Shown: positions 1 through 7,666 of the stretch, piece after piece
How positions within the stretch are numbered: position 1 is the stretch's first letter
How the letters are laid out: every line of letters begins with the position of its first letter
Assembly: GCF_021379005.1 (NCBI RefSeq)
Contig: NZ_CP075171.1
Location: forward strand, 620,001-684,000
Length of the DNA stretch: 64,000 nt
Direction: 5' to 3'
Origin: Leptodesmis sichuanensis A121
GTDB lineage: Bacteria > Cyanobacteriota > Cyanobacteriia > Leptolyngbyales > Leptolyngbyaceae
Made by a program: the position numbers and the translations under genes
Notes under the pieces: model-generated
Told to the model about the DNA's origin: nothing
Seen by the model: only the letters and a program-made list of their open reading frames with translations
The model's database searches: none

Positions 1-2
1 AA

Positions 3-869
3 AGTTTACTTTCTTTGAAAGAAAAAGCGGAACAGAACCAGATTCACTTAGAACTAGATTTCAAACTAACGTCTCAATCCAGTGAAGAGAAAAAGCTGCA
101 GGGCGATCGCTTTACAGCAGACCCCCGGCGAGTCAAGCAAATCCTGCTGAATCTGCTCACTAATGCCATCAAATTTACCCCTGAAGGAGGGCAAGTAACC
201 TTACGGGTGTGGGTGGATCGAAACCAAGCGGTATTACAGGTTGAAGATACAGGAATTGGGATTCCCAGGAACAAATTTCCCCTCCTGTTTCAAAAGTTTC
301 AACAACTGGATACCTCCTACCATCGGCAGTATGAGGGTACAGGGTTAGGACTGGCACTGACTAAACAACTGGTTGAGCTTCACGGCGGCCAGATAGAGGT
401 TGAATCCACTGTTAACGTTGGTTCTACCTTTACCGTTTTGCTGCCCGCCCAACCGCTCACCTCTAGAAGAGGCGGCCCTAAACCCTCTGAGTTCCCAGAA
501 TTTCAACGTGCTGAAAAACGGATTATTCTTATTGAAAAGTATGAGGCGATCGCTCATCTTTTGTGTGACCTGCTAACTGCTGCGGGCCACCAGGTGATCT
601 GGATGATTGATAGCATGACGGCTCTGCAACAAATTGAAATTCTAAAGCCAGAGGTAGTCATTGTCAGTACTCAGATCCCTGGAATGGGTACCAGCGAAAT
701 TCTGCAACGGCTGCGACAAGAGAATCTCCGCCACCCTTTCAGGATTCTCGTGATGACCACGGCGGATGATGCAGACATGGAGTGCCGTCAATGGCAAGCT
801 GAAGGAGCCGATGATTGCATTTCTCTACCGATCGTGCATCCGGAGGAAGTGTTGGATAAGGTGTATTAA
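3..869 (+). CDS. Sensor histidine kinase, C-terminal part, with degenerate receiver (5' end outside window)
   Basis: The reading frame is open from the first bases, so the gene begins upstream of the window. What remains is an ATP-binding HATPase domain followed by a receiver-like domain. Numbering from codon 15, the N-box NLLTNAIKF is at about 46-54, the G1 box DTGIGIP at 78-84 and the G2 box GTGLGLAL at 108-115, so the ATPase looks intact. The dimerisation/His region is outside. The receiver-like part (about 168-284) is odd. The phosphoacceptor Asp of VVIVSTQIPGMG is replaced by Ser (about 218), the N-terminal acidic pair is absent (ILIEKYEAIA), and the conserved Lys is Leu (CISLPI). It would therefore be a pseudo-receiver that is not phosphorylated in the usual way. 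It converges with tatA. Family call is firm; the signal sensed is unknown. Confidence 0.88.
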   Translation, partial: SLLSLKEKAEQNQIHLELDFKLTSQSSEEKKLQGDRFTADPRRVKQILLNLLTNAIKFTPEGGQVTLRVWVDRNQAVLQVEDTGIGIPRNKFPLLFQKFQQLDTSYHRQYEGTGLGLALTKQLVELHGGQIEVESTVNVGSTFTVLLPAQPLTSRRGGPKPSEFPEFQRAEKRIILIEKYEAIAHLLCDLLTAAGHQVIWMIDSMTALQQIEILKPEVVIVSTQIPGMGTSEILQRLRQENLRHPFRILVMTTADDADMECRQWQAEGADDCISLPIVHPEEVLDKVY

Positions 870-920
870 AAGAGTTTACCCATCCTGCACACTGCTTATA
901 TGAAATCCGCTGACACGGTG

Positions 921-1244
921 TTAACTTTTAGCGTCTTCCCTAGATGCGACAACTTCTGCTTCTACAGGCGTTGTTTCAGCAGTGACCGTGGCTTCTGGTG
1001 CTGGAGAGAGGGCCGGTTGTTCGGGTTCTTCCAGTTTGGCCTCCATCGGTTCTTTCACCGTTTTCTCTAGCTGTTCTGCTTCCCGCTTAAATTCAGCTTC
1101 AAATTCCTTGGAGGCATCCTGAAATCCCCGAATAGCTTTACCCAGGCTGCGGCCAATTTCTGGTAATTTCTTAGGGCCAAAGATTAGCAGCGCCAGGATG
1201 AAAATCAGTGCCATCTCTGGCAATCCAATTCCAAATACATTCAT
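921..1244 (-). CDS. tatA: Sec-independent translocase subunit TatA/TatE
   Basis: Pore-forming subunit of the twin-arginine translocase, which moves folded proteins across the plasma or thylakoid membrane. The 107-residue protein has the family layout: one N-terminal membrane helix (about 5-21), the FGPKKLPEIG hinge, an amphipathic helix (about 28-50), then a charged Glu/Ala/Pro-rich tail. A strong AGGAGG site sits five bases before the ATG. It stands alone; tatC is not in the window. TatA and TatB are hard to separate by sequence, but the hinge and short length fit TatA/E. Confidence 0.93.
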   Translation of the reverse strand: MNVFGIGLPEMALIFILALLIFGPKKLPEIGRSLGKAIRGFQDASKEFEAEFKREAEQLEKTVKEPMEAKLEEPEQPALSPAPEATVTAETTPVEAEVVASREDAKS

Positions 1245-1453
1245 GGCTGCCTCCTGCCCATAGGGAAATGCTCATTAGTTTCTGATTGTAAAACAGATTG
1301 GCAACCTTAGAGGCAGCCGCAACGGCAGGCAAAGGCTAAAGCCCTACTTCTGCCTGCAGGTATTCATGTTTCGTAATCTTAAGGTTTGAATGGCCTGGAT
1401 GTTTGCCGATACTTACGTTTCAATAAACCTGAAAAATATTCCCTTTCCTGGGA

Positions 1454-2113
1454 CTAGATGCCCAAACCAGCTTTAGCCTCCTCCGCAACGGGTTCCATTT
1501 CATCCTGCGCCAGTTGTTCCAGGGTTGCTTTGGCTGCTGGCGTACCCAGCCGACTGAGGGCTTGAGCGACCCGATGGCGAATTTGCCAATCTGGATTCGT
1601 TGCCTGGTGAATCAACAATTGCACGGCTCGTTCATCTCCCAACTCACCGAGAGAACCGATCGCGGCCATTTGCATCAACTCGTTAGGAGATTGCAATGCC
1701 TCTTCTAATAGCGAGAAACTGCGGCTATCTCCCAGTTCCCCCAGTGCCGCCAGGATACTGAACTGCACCAGCCATTCTGACGTGGAGTGATAAAGCTGTT
1801 CCAGATCCTCAAAGGCATCGGTCAGTTGCAAGGCTCCAATTGAATCTGCTGCTGCTGCCTGCACATCCGGTTCTGGATCATGGAGCGACTGCCGAAGAAT
1901 TTCGATCGTACGGCTCTGGTCGTGCTGTCCCAGGCTGGATAGCTGACTCACAGCGGCATATCGAATTCGCGGATTGGCATCGGTAACCGCGTGTTGAATC
2001 AAGGCAAAGCCATCTGCGGGAGCTAATGTGCGAATTTGATTAACAGCCTGCAAGCGATCGCCCAGATTTGGCGATTGCAACAACTCTCCAACCGATTCAG
2101 GGGTAATGCTCAT
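1454..2113 (-). CDS. nblB: HEAT-repeat protein, NblB-like
   Basis: 219 residues made almost entirely of about 30-residue HEAT/PBS-lyase-type helical repeats, for example VRYAAVSQL-like, VQAAAADSIGAL, MQMAAIGSLGELGDERA and IRHRVAQALSRLG. The opening MSITPESVGELLQSPNLGDR and the size match the cyanobacterial group annotated as phycobilisome degradation protein NblB, related to the CpcE/CpcF bilin lyases. If so, it acts in the cytoplasm on phycobiliproteins or their chromophores during nutrient stress. It has no phycobilisome neighbours here, so the specific role is inferred from resemblance only. Other HEAT scaffolds are possible. Confidence 0.65.
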   Translation of the reverse strand: MSITPESVGELLQSPNLGDRLQAVNQIRTLAPADGFALIQHAVTDANPRIRYAAVSQLSSLGQHDQSRTIEILRQSLHDPEPDVQAAAADSIGALQLTDAFEDLEQLYHSTSEWLVQFSILAALGELGDSRSFSLLEEALQSPNELMQMAAIGSLGELGDERAVQLLIHQATNPDWQIRHRVAQALSRLGTPAAKATLEQLAQDEMEPVAEEAKAGLGI

Positions 2114-2148
2114 AACTCAGTAAGTAAGAAAATTATGACTGTTGAATT

Positions 2149-2219
2149 AAACCTTGTCTAAGTCCAGAACCAGAGTTTCTCTGATCGAAAAACGATCATT
2201 CTCTAGCTGGACTTGGGTT
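2149..2219 (-). repeat. Dispersed palindromic repeat, copy 1
   Basis: About 71 bp member of a repeat family found five more times here. It starts AAACCTTGTC, carries AAGTCCAG and CTGGACTT near its two ends, and has a central hairpin GATCG-AAAAA-CGATC. It lies between the NblB-like and CBS genes and has no coding capacity. Confidence 0.85.
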
Positions 2220-2226
2220 ATCCATT

Positions 2227-2282
2227 AAGAATTAGGAATTTTGAAGCGGTTTTCAATTCATCATTCCTAATTCATAATTCTT
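2227..2282. repeat. AT-rich inverted repeat downstream of the CBS gene
   Basis: AAGAATTAGGAATT on the left is matched by ATTCCTAATTCATAATTCTT on the right with a short spacer, giving a long imperfect hairpin right after the stop of the minus-strand CBS gene. It could act as a transcript end or stabiliser. No clean U-run follows, so terminator function is only a suggestion. Confidence 0.5.
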
Positions 2283-2289
2283 GATTTTT

Positions 2290-2754
2290 CTAGCTTTGCT
2301 CAGCCGCCATTGCTCGCACGATGTCGCCCCGGGTCAGGATGCCAATCACCTGTCCTGTGCTGTCTACAACTGGCAAACTGTTGACGGTACGCTCGTGCAT
2401 AATCTGAGCAGCCTCTCGCAACGGTTTATCAGGAGCAATGGTGATTACATGGCGATCGCTCATGACTTCTCCTACCGTTTGGCCCAACGCCTTGTGGATC
2501 TCACGTTCATATCGGGCAGGATTTTCCAGATAAATCACACTATCCAGCAGCATGATGTAGGGCGGCGGCGTAACCCCCGACTCTCTCCACATCAGGTCGG
2601 TTTCGGAAATTATACCGACCAGCTTGCCGCCCTCTACCACTGGAAGGCTGCTAATTCGCCGCTCTGCCAGAATCTTAATCACATCAGTTAGCGGTGTTTC
2701 ACGAGTTGCCGTGATCGGATCACGAGTCATTACATCCGCAACAGTTTTGGTCAT
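2290..2754 (-). CDS. Tandem CBS-domain protein
   Basis: 154-residue protein consisting of two CBS domains (about 2-57 and 94-150) joined by a linker of about 35 residues. Both repeats show the family pattern: VMTRDPITATRETPL...SSLPVVE..LVGIISETDL and VMSDRHVITIAPDKPL...NSLPVVD..VIGILTRGDIV. A CBS pair binds adenine nucleotides in its cleft and usually acts as a cytosolic energy sensor, either alone or by binding a partner enzyme. Nothing next to it names the partner. It has no extra catalytic or membrane domain. Confidence 0.9.
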   Translation of the reverse strand: MTKTVADVMTRDPITATRETPLTDVIKILAERRISSLPVVEGGKLVGIISETDLMWRESGVTPPPYIMLLDSVIYLENPARYEREIHKALGQTVGEVMSDRHVITIAPDKPLREAAQIMHERTVNSLPVVDSTGQVIGILTRGDIVRAMAAEQS

Positions 2755-2824
2755 ACCAAACCCAAGTTCAACATAATCTCACCCCATTGTAGGGAATTGC
2801 AGATTAATTACTTACAACTCAACC

Positions 2825-2866
2825 CTTAACTTAAAACTTAAAACTGAGAACTTAAAACTGAGAACC
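2825..2866. repeat. Short tandem repeat (AAAACTTA/AAAACTGAGAACTT type)
   Basis: Tandem units of AACTTAAAACT and AAAACTGAGAACTT between two minus-strand genes. This is a typical cyanobacterial short tandemly repeated repetitive sequence with no coding potential. Confidence 0.7.
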
Positions 2867-4252
2867 TCACTTGGTTCCCTTGAGCGCATCTCTGGCTGAC
2901 ACCCCATTGCCCTGGTAGCCGAAATACCAAAGGGTGGCCGCCGCTTCTGCACGGGTCACGGGTTTCTGCGGTTGGAGCAATGTAGTGTAACCGAAGACTC
3001 GGCGAATATTCGACAAATCCCCGTTTTGGAAATCGGCCAGCACCGCCCGTTGGGCAGAGGGTTCAATACGGGCGGCATCTTGAAAGCCCCAGGTTTGCTT
3101 GAGCGCGTCCAGATTCGCAGTTGGTAAAGGCTGTCGGGTATCCATAGGCACTTTCCAGAGCAGCATGGCTTCCCGGGTTAGCTGGGCATCGGGACGGAAC
3201 GTAACCACGGTTGGGTCGCCTGATAAGGAACTGGGAATAATCCCCGCTTCTGCTAATCCTTGAATGGCGGCAAAGTCAGGATCCGTAGGAGGAACATCGC
3301 GGAAAGCTGGCTGACTGGCTTGCCCGGAACGAATTTGTTGAGCGGCCCGATCGCTATACAGACGGTTATTCGCCGCAAATAACCACCGAGCATACTCCCG
3401 TCGAGACACAGGCTTGTCAGGAGCAAAGGTGGTATCCGCCGCTTTCGTTTTATCGCCCGCTGGTGACAGGCTGAGAACACCCAACTGAGCCAGATCCGTT
3501 AAATACTGCTGCAGTTCTTTGGGAGCTTTATCCAGGTCTGTATAAGGGGTAGGAGTGAAGGCAAGGGGCGGGGGGGTGGAACCTGGTTGGGCGATCGTAC
3601 CATCGGCGGTTCCTTTTACTCCCAGGAAGGCTTCCAGTTGAGTAGGAGAGGGGGAAGGAGAGAAGGAGGGTGAGGGAGATGGGGAGGTTGGAGCAGTGGG
3701 AGATTGAGCAGTGGCAGCGGATTCGCGACTGTATTGAAGAGTGAAAGTGGTGCCTGGACTGGGAGACGGGGAGGCCGTATTGTTGGGAACCGTGACTGTT
3801 ACTTTGAGATCGTTCTGGCGGGCTACCAGGGTTCCCTGGGGAGCCGTTAAGGGAGTTGGCTCTAATGTCCAGTTGCCCGTTTGCAGTTGTTCCTGATAAA
3901 AAGCCAGGACACGATCGCTGGCATCTGAAGTACTCCACTCGGTGAGGGTACTCTGTGCTCCGGGGAGAGAACTATCTGCACCACTACCCTTTACCTCTTG
4001 CAATTGAGCACCGGGATAGCGAGGAATTTCACTGGGAAAATTTTCTGGTAATTGAGCAGACGTTGCAGCCGGGGAGGGTGCTCCATTGACAGACTGCAAG
4101 CTACCATCCGGCGAAGTTTCTTTCAGCCTTGGATCTGCTGCCAGGGAGTTTTGCAAGGAGTCACCAAAACCAGAATTGGCACAACTTGCCAGCGGCAGCA
4201 ACAATACAACCGCCAAAACCAGAGACACCGAAGACCGAGAAGGGCAATTCAC
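2867..4252 (-). CDS. SLH-domain lipoprotein
   Basis: 461 residues with a GTG start. The N-terminus is a lipoprotein signal with lipobox LASC (Cys about 24), so the mature protein should be lipid-anchored. It continues with a poorly conserved globular part, then a Pro/Ser run (SPSPSPSFSPSPSP, about 190-205), then S-layer-homology-like repeats over the last 220 residues with markers such as REYARWLFAANN, DFAAIQGLAEAGIIP, LTREAMLLWKV and VTRAEAAATLWY. SLH regions bind the peptidoglycan-linked polymer, so a role tethering the outer membrane or envelope is likely. The fold call is good; no partner is evident. Confidence 0.85.
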   Translation of the reverse strand: MNCPSRSSVSLVLAVVLLLPLASCANSGFGDSLQNSLAADPRLKETSPDGSLQSVNGAPSPAATSAQLPENFPSEIPRYPGAQLQEVKGSGADSSLPGAQSTLTEWSTSDASDRVLAFYQEQLQTGNWTLEPTPLTAPQGTLVARQNDLKVTVTVPNNTASPSPSPGTTFTLQYSRESAATAQSPTAPTSPSPSPSFSPSPSPTQLEAFLGVKGTADGTIAQPGSTPPPLAFTPTPYTDLDKAPKELQQYLTDLAQLGVLSLSPAGDKTKAADTTFAPDKPVSRREYARWLFAANNRLYSDRAAQQIRSGQASQPAFRDVPPTDPDFAAIQGLAEAGIIPSSLSGDPTVVTFRPDAQLTREAMLLWKVPMDTRQPLPTANLDALKQTWGFQDAARIEPSAQRAVLADFQNGDLSNIRRVFGYTTLLQPQKPVTRAEAAATLWYFGYQGNGVSARDALKGTK

Positions 4253-4459
4253 GTCACTAACACCGAGAGTTCACTGCTCCTACGCTAGCGCAAAGCGATG
4301 CCCGATCGCCTGTTGATAGCTGTAGCCTCCAGGATAGCTGCAAGACGGATCATCCTGGCTTCATGCTCTGCCTGACAGTGCTCATGCCGAGCGATCGCTT
4401 GCTGATGTACGGTAATTGCTACTGTCAATTCTCCTGCGAGATTCTTAACCAGATTGAAC

Positions 4460-5254
4460 TTAAAGGAATGGAACGATCGGAAAGCCTTTCAGGAAAATTT
4501 GCAGTGCCCCGCCAAGCAGACCCAGTAAGGCCGTACCAATGCCACTGCCGCCTTTCGGTTGTTTCTCTTCGGGGGGATGTTCCAGTAACATGGCGAATTT
4601 GTTGGCCAGTTCGGCATTCTTTTGATCGCCCTGACTGTTAAATAGGCGTTCAGCTTCCCGCGCATCCGCGATCGCCCCAGTGCGATCGCCGCCTTGAGCA
4701 CGCGCAGCCGCCCGCCCAAAGTAAGCCGGAGCAAAGGTGGGTTTGCGCATAATCACCTGAGTAAAGTTTTCAGTGGAGCGCACGTAATCTCGTCGCCGCT
4801 CGTTTTGAATGGCTAACTGATAAAACTCTTCTGCTGTTCCTATCGTGGTTGGTACTCCGATCGCTCCTGCCAATAACGCTCCATCCACCGTGGCTCCATC
4901 CATCACGGCTCCGGTCAGGTAAGCATCTCGTAGATCAACTGCCATCAAATTGGCTCCATCCAACCTGGCCCCAGTAAGATTGGCTCCATTCAGGGATGCA
5001 CCCATCAAATTGGCTCCTCGCAGGTCGGCTCCCTGCAAATTTGCCCGACTGAGATTCGCCCGACTGAGATTCGCCCGACTTAAGTTAGCTCCTGACAACT
5101 CGGCAAAAATCAGACCTGCATTACTCAAATCACAACCCGGACATTGCCGGGTGGAGAGCAACTGCTGGGTATGCTCCAGATTCTCAGCCCGTGCTGGTAA
5201 GGTCAGGCTGAGGCTGGTCAGGAGGGTGGCGATCGCTACGGTGGTAGGTTTCAT
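4460..5254 (-). CDS. Secreted pentapeptide-repeat/TPR protein
   Basis: Starting at MKPTTVAIAT gives 264 residues with a good signal peptide ending at PARA (about 23). A start 36 bases further upstream would spoil the signal and is less likely. After CPGCDLSNA (about 38-46) come roughly 18 pentapeptide units of A(N/D)LxG type (about 47-130), which should form a right-handed beta-helix. A TPR-like region (about 138-215; YQLAIQNERRRDYVRSTENF, AYFGRAAARAQGGDRTGAI) and a hydrophobic Gly/Leu tail follow. This combination is common in cyanobacteria and the biochemical role is unknown. Location is probably periplasm or thylakoid lumen. Confidence 0.85.
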   Translation of the reverse strand: MKPTTVAIATLLTSLSLTLPARAENLEHTQQLLSTRQCPGCDLSNAGLIFAELSGANLSRANLSRANLSRANLQGADLRGANLMGASLNGANLTGARLDGANLMAVDLRDAYLTGAVMDGATVDGALLAGAIGVPTTIGTAEEFYQLAIQNERRRDYVRSTENFTQVIMRKPTFAPAYFGRAAARAQGGDRTGAIADAREAERLFNSQGDQKNAELANKFAMLLEHPPEEKQPKGGSGIGTALLGLLGGALQIFLKGFPIVPFL

Positions 5255-5387
5255 ATCCATGCAGAGAGACGTGAAGCTATTTAAGCGCAAGTTGCAAACT
5301 TTGCAGCAGGATGTTGCCAGATTTTAAATGCAACCGGAGGTGGTCAGGCTTTACAGTAGTTTCTGATGATTACGATCGCAAACTTTT

Positions 5388-5783
5388 ATGACTCCTTATC
5401 CCGCCTTCATTACACTACTGGCCCTTATTCTCTACTTTGTTTTGGGAATCAATGTGGGTAGAGCCAGGGTGAAGTACAAAGTTATGCCACCGCAAATGTC
5501 TGGTGATCCCAATTTTGAGCGGGTGCTGCGAGTCCAGCAAAACACCCTGGAGCAACTGGTGCTATTCCTGCCTGCTTTCTGGTTATTCTGTCAGTATGTC
5601 AGCCCTGTTTGGGGTTCTGTTTTGGGAGCAGTCTGGATTGTTGGGCGGATCCTCTATGCCTGGGGGTATTATCAGGCTTCCGAAAAACGCATTCCCGGAT
5701 TTGGCATAGCAGCCCTGGCCACGATCGCCCTGCTCTTGGGAGCGTTGATTGGAGTAATGCGTGTCCTTTTCCAGCAAGTATGA
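5388..5783 (+). CDS. MAPEG-family membrane protein
   Basis: 131 residues with four predicted membrane helices. The MAPEG pattern is visible: an N-terminal helix, then GDPNFERVLRVQQNTLEQLVLFLP (ERVxRVxxNxxE, the glutathione-binding signature region at about 43-60), and GRILYAWGYY in the third helix. Family members are membrane-bound glutathione S-transferases/peroxidases and eicosanoid enzymes; in bacteria the substrate is usually unknown. The gene is followed 24 bases later by the TIGR02450 gene on the same strand, perhaps co-transcribed. Confidence 0.88.
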   Translation: MTPYPAFITLLALILYFVLGINVGRARVKYKVMPPQMSGDPNFERVLRVQQNTLEQLVLFLPAFWLFCQYVSPVWGSVLGAVWIVGRILYAWGYYQASEKRIPGFGIAALATIALLLGALIGVMRVLFQQV

Positions 5784-5807
5784 ATGCAGCCATAGGGAAT
5801 AGCAGCC

Positions 5808-6053
5808 ATGCAACGAAAACAAAAGTTTCCCCATCTGGTGGGGTCAAAATGGACAGCGCATCAGAAGGTGGAGGGTTGGCGACACTTTCAGGTGGTGAAT
5901 CGCAAAAACCAGGGTTCATGGGTGTTTGCAGAAATGGTGGCAGCCTGTGATCCCAATGTTCGCTTTTGGATTAATGCCAAGCTGTTGAAGCAGCGATCGC
6001 TCTGGCAGGCGGGCTGGCAATCCCTAACGGAGAGCAGTCAGGACGCTTTGTAA
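5808..6053 (+). CDS. TIGR02450-type small Trp-rich protein
   Basis: 81 residues, rich in Trp, Lys and Arg: KWTAHQKVEGWRHFQVV (about 14-30), WVFAEMVAACDP and RFWINAKLLKQRSLWQAGWQ. This matches the conserved cyanobacterial/marine family TIGR02450, whose function is not known. There is no signal peptide or membrane helix, so it is presumably cytosolic. The gene is complete and closely spaced after the MAPEG gene. Confidence 0.85.
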   Translation: MQRKQKFPHLVGSKWTAHQKVEGWRHFQVVNRKNQGSWVFAEMVAACDPNVRFWINAKLLKQRSLWQAGWQSLTESSQDAL

Positions 6054-6089
6054 GTTTTAAGGTTTGAGTTTTAAGTTTTAAGTTTTAAA
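6052..6089. repeat. AAGTTTT short tandem repeat
   Basis: Four to five near-copies of TTTTAAG/GTTTTAA directly after the TIGR02450 stop codon. It is similar in style to the repeats at 2825 and 62892. Confidence 0.7.
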
Positions 6090-6382
6090 TTGGGCGATTT
6101 GCTGCATCGCCTGGCCTGTCACTGGCATAGCAGTGGCTCTATTTAGCCTCGGCCTTTATTATGTCTCGATGTAATAGAAGTCACTTTTGGATGTGACGTG
6201 CAATCACTACTTTCGCGATCGATTATCACCCCAACCCTAGCGAAGAACACGGCATAGTAGTAAAGAGAGTAATTTATTGGTATTGCTCTGCCAGTCCAGG
6301 TTCTGCATCATCTCCAGGTGAATTGAATAGCTCTTAAGAGAGGATTGTCTCGTTTTAGACAGACCTATGGAGGTCACAGGCC
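6090..6382. other. Intergenic region ahead of the HD-domain gene
   Basis: No gene seen in about 290 bases. It holds a small hairpin (CCACTGCTATGCCAGTG complement at about 6119-6136) and, just before the HD gene, a good ribosome site GGAGGT at 6368-6373. A promoter is expected here but I cannot place it with confidence. Confidence 0.5.
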
Positions 6383-7213
6383 ATGTTCAACGCAACCGAA
6401 ATTCTGATTAATGCCTTTGTTCAGCAATTGAAAGCTGGATACCGCAAGACTTATGGCAATCTCAAAGCCGACTATGCCGATATCATTGCCTGGGCCGGAG
6501 GCATGGCCTTGGAAAATATTGCCAATAGCGATGCCCTCTATCACGACGTTGAGCATACGATTCTGGTTACCCTGGTGGGTCAGGAAGTGCTGCGGGGAAA
6601 GCACATCCGGGAAGGTGGCGTGTCACCGGAAGACTGGTTGCATTTCATTATTTCTCTCGCCTGCCACGACATTGGATATGTGCGGGGAGTGTGTCGGCAG
6701 GATCAGGAAAACCTCTGCGCAACAGGAATTAACGGCACCCGCATCGCCTTACCTGCCGGTGCAACGGATGCAGCTCTGACCATGTACCACGTCGATCGCG
6801 GCAAGTTGTTCATTGAAGAGCGCTTCGGCGGACACAAGTTGCTGGATACCGAAACCATCAAGCGCAACATTGAACTGACCCGCTTTCCCGTTCCGTCAGA
6901 AGAAGACCACCAGGACACCTCAAACTACCCCGGTCTGGTGAGAGCCTCTGATTTAATCGGTCAACTCAGTGACCCGCGTTATTTGAAGAAAATCACCGCC
7001 CTCTTCTATGAATTTGAAGAGATTGGCATGAATAAAGTTCTCAACTACTGTACCCCTGGTGAGTTACGTCAGAACTATGCTCAGTTCTACTGGAAAACGG
7101 TTCATCCCTATATCCAACCAGCGCTCCGGTTTCTCAACCTGACCCAGCAAGGCCAGCAAATTACCGCCAGCCTATACGCCAATGTGTTCGTGGTGGAACA
7201 CGAGGAGATGTAG
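6383..7213 (+). CDS. HD-domain metalloprotein (Npun_R2479-like)
   Basis: 276 residues. HD-superfamily metal ligands are visible: H54-D55 with H58 (YHDVEHT), H95-D96 (ACHDIGYV), and a distal Asp near 180 (VRASDLIGQLSDP). Such proteins are metal-dependent phosphohydrolases acting on nucleotides or cyclic nucleotides. The overall sequence fits a cyanobacterial HD group of unknown substrate. GGAGGT lies nine bases before the ATG, fixing the start. It is a single cytosolic gene with its own upstream region. Confidence 0.82.
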   Translation: MFNATEILINAFVQQLKAGYRKTYGNLKADYADIIAWAGGMALENIANSDALYHDVEHTILVTLVGQEVLRGKHIREGGVSPEDWLHFIISLACHDIGYVRGVCRQDQENLCATGINGTRIALPAGATDAALTMYHVDRGKLFIEERFGGHKLLDTETIKRNIELTRFPVPSEEDHQDTSNYPGLVRASDLIGQLSDPRYLKKITALFYEFEEIGMNKVLNYCTPGELRQNYAQFYWKTVHPYIQPALRFLNLTQQGQQITASLYANVFVVEHEEM

Positions 7214-7231
7214 GAGCAAGTTAAAACTTCT

Positions 7232-7555
7232 TCAGGCTGCTTCTAGCGGGGCCATTGTCAATCCCTCTCGATCGAGTTGCATGTGGTAAAGTTCAGCTTG
7301 TTCCAGGGGGCCAACCCAAACTACGGCCTGACCGTCAAAGTGAACCTGATTGGTCAGTTCCCAGGCGCGATCGGGGGTCATACCCGGAACGTACTTGACC
7401 AGACAGTTGGCTACGTGCTCAAAGGTATTGAAATCATCGTTTAGCACGATCACTTTGTAATTGGGATAGTGTTGGCGAACGGTTTCGCTGGAGCGAGTTG
7501 GGGCTGTTGCAGGAACAGAAGCAACTATGGAACTTACCGCATCGATAACGCTCAT
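7232..7555 (-). CDS. clpS: ATP-dependent Clp protease adaptor ClpS
   Basis: 107 residues starting MSVIDAVSS. The frame stays open further upstream, but those codons run through a dispersed repeat (7592-7662) and are not conserved in kind, so I reject the longer form. The core has the ClpS signature: KVIVLNDDFNTFEHVANCLVKYVPGMTPDRAWEL, then VHFDGQAVVWVGPLEQAELYHMQL. ClpS binds the ClpA/ClpC N-domain and delivers N-degron substrates. The Asn-Asp-Asp motif that reads the N-terminal residue is present. Cyanobacteria often have two ClpS paralogues, and which one this is cannot be told here. Confidence 0.93.
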   Translation of the reverse strand: MSVIDAVSSIVASVPATAPTRSSETVRQHYPNYKVIVLNDDFNTFEHVANCLVKYVPGMTPDRAWELTNQVHFDGQAVVWVGPLEQAELYHMQLDREGLTMAPLEAA

Positions 7556-7591
7556 AGCCGAAAGAGAAGGAGGTTCTATAAGAATTGACAC

Positions 7592-7662
7592 AAACCAAGT
7601 CCAGCTAGAGAACGGTCGTTTTTCGATCCGAGAAACTCCGGTTCTGAACTTGGGCAAGGTTT
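7592..7662 (+). repeat. Dispersed palindromic repeat, copy 2
   Basis: AAACCAAGTCCAGC...CAAGGTTT, about 71 bp, opposite orientation to copy 1. Central hairpin half-sites CGGTCG and CGATCC flank a T-run. It lies directly upstream of clpS and 3' of lnt, so it may sit in the clpS leader or promoter. Confidence 0.88.
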
Positions 7663-7666
7663 AAAT

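Noticed and set aside
4950-5327. 125-codon plus-strand frame (APxxLAPxR repeats)
   Set aside because: Antisense shadow of the pentapeptide repeats; its periodicity mirrors the real gene.
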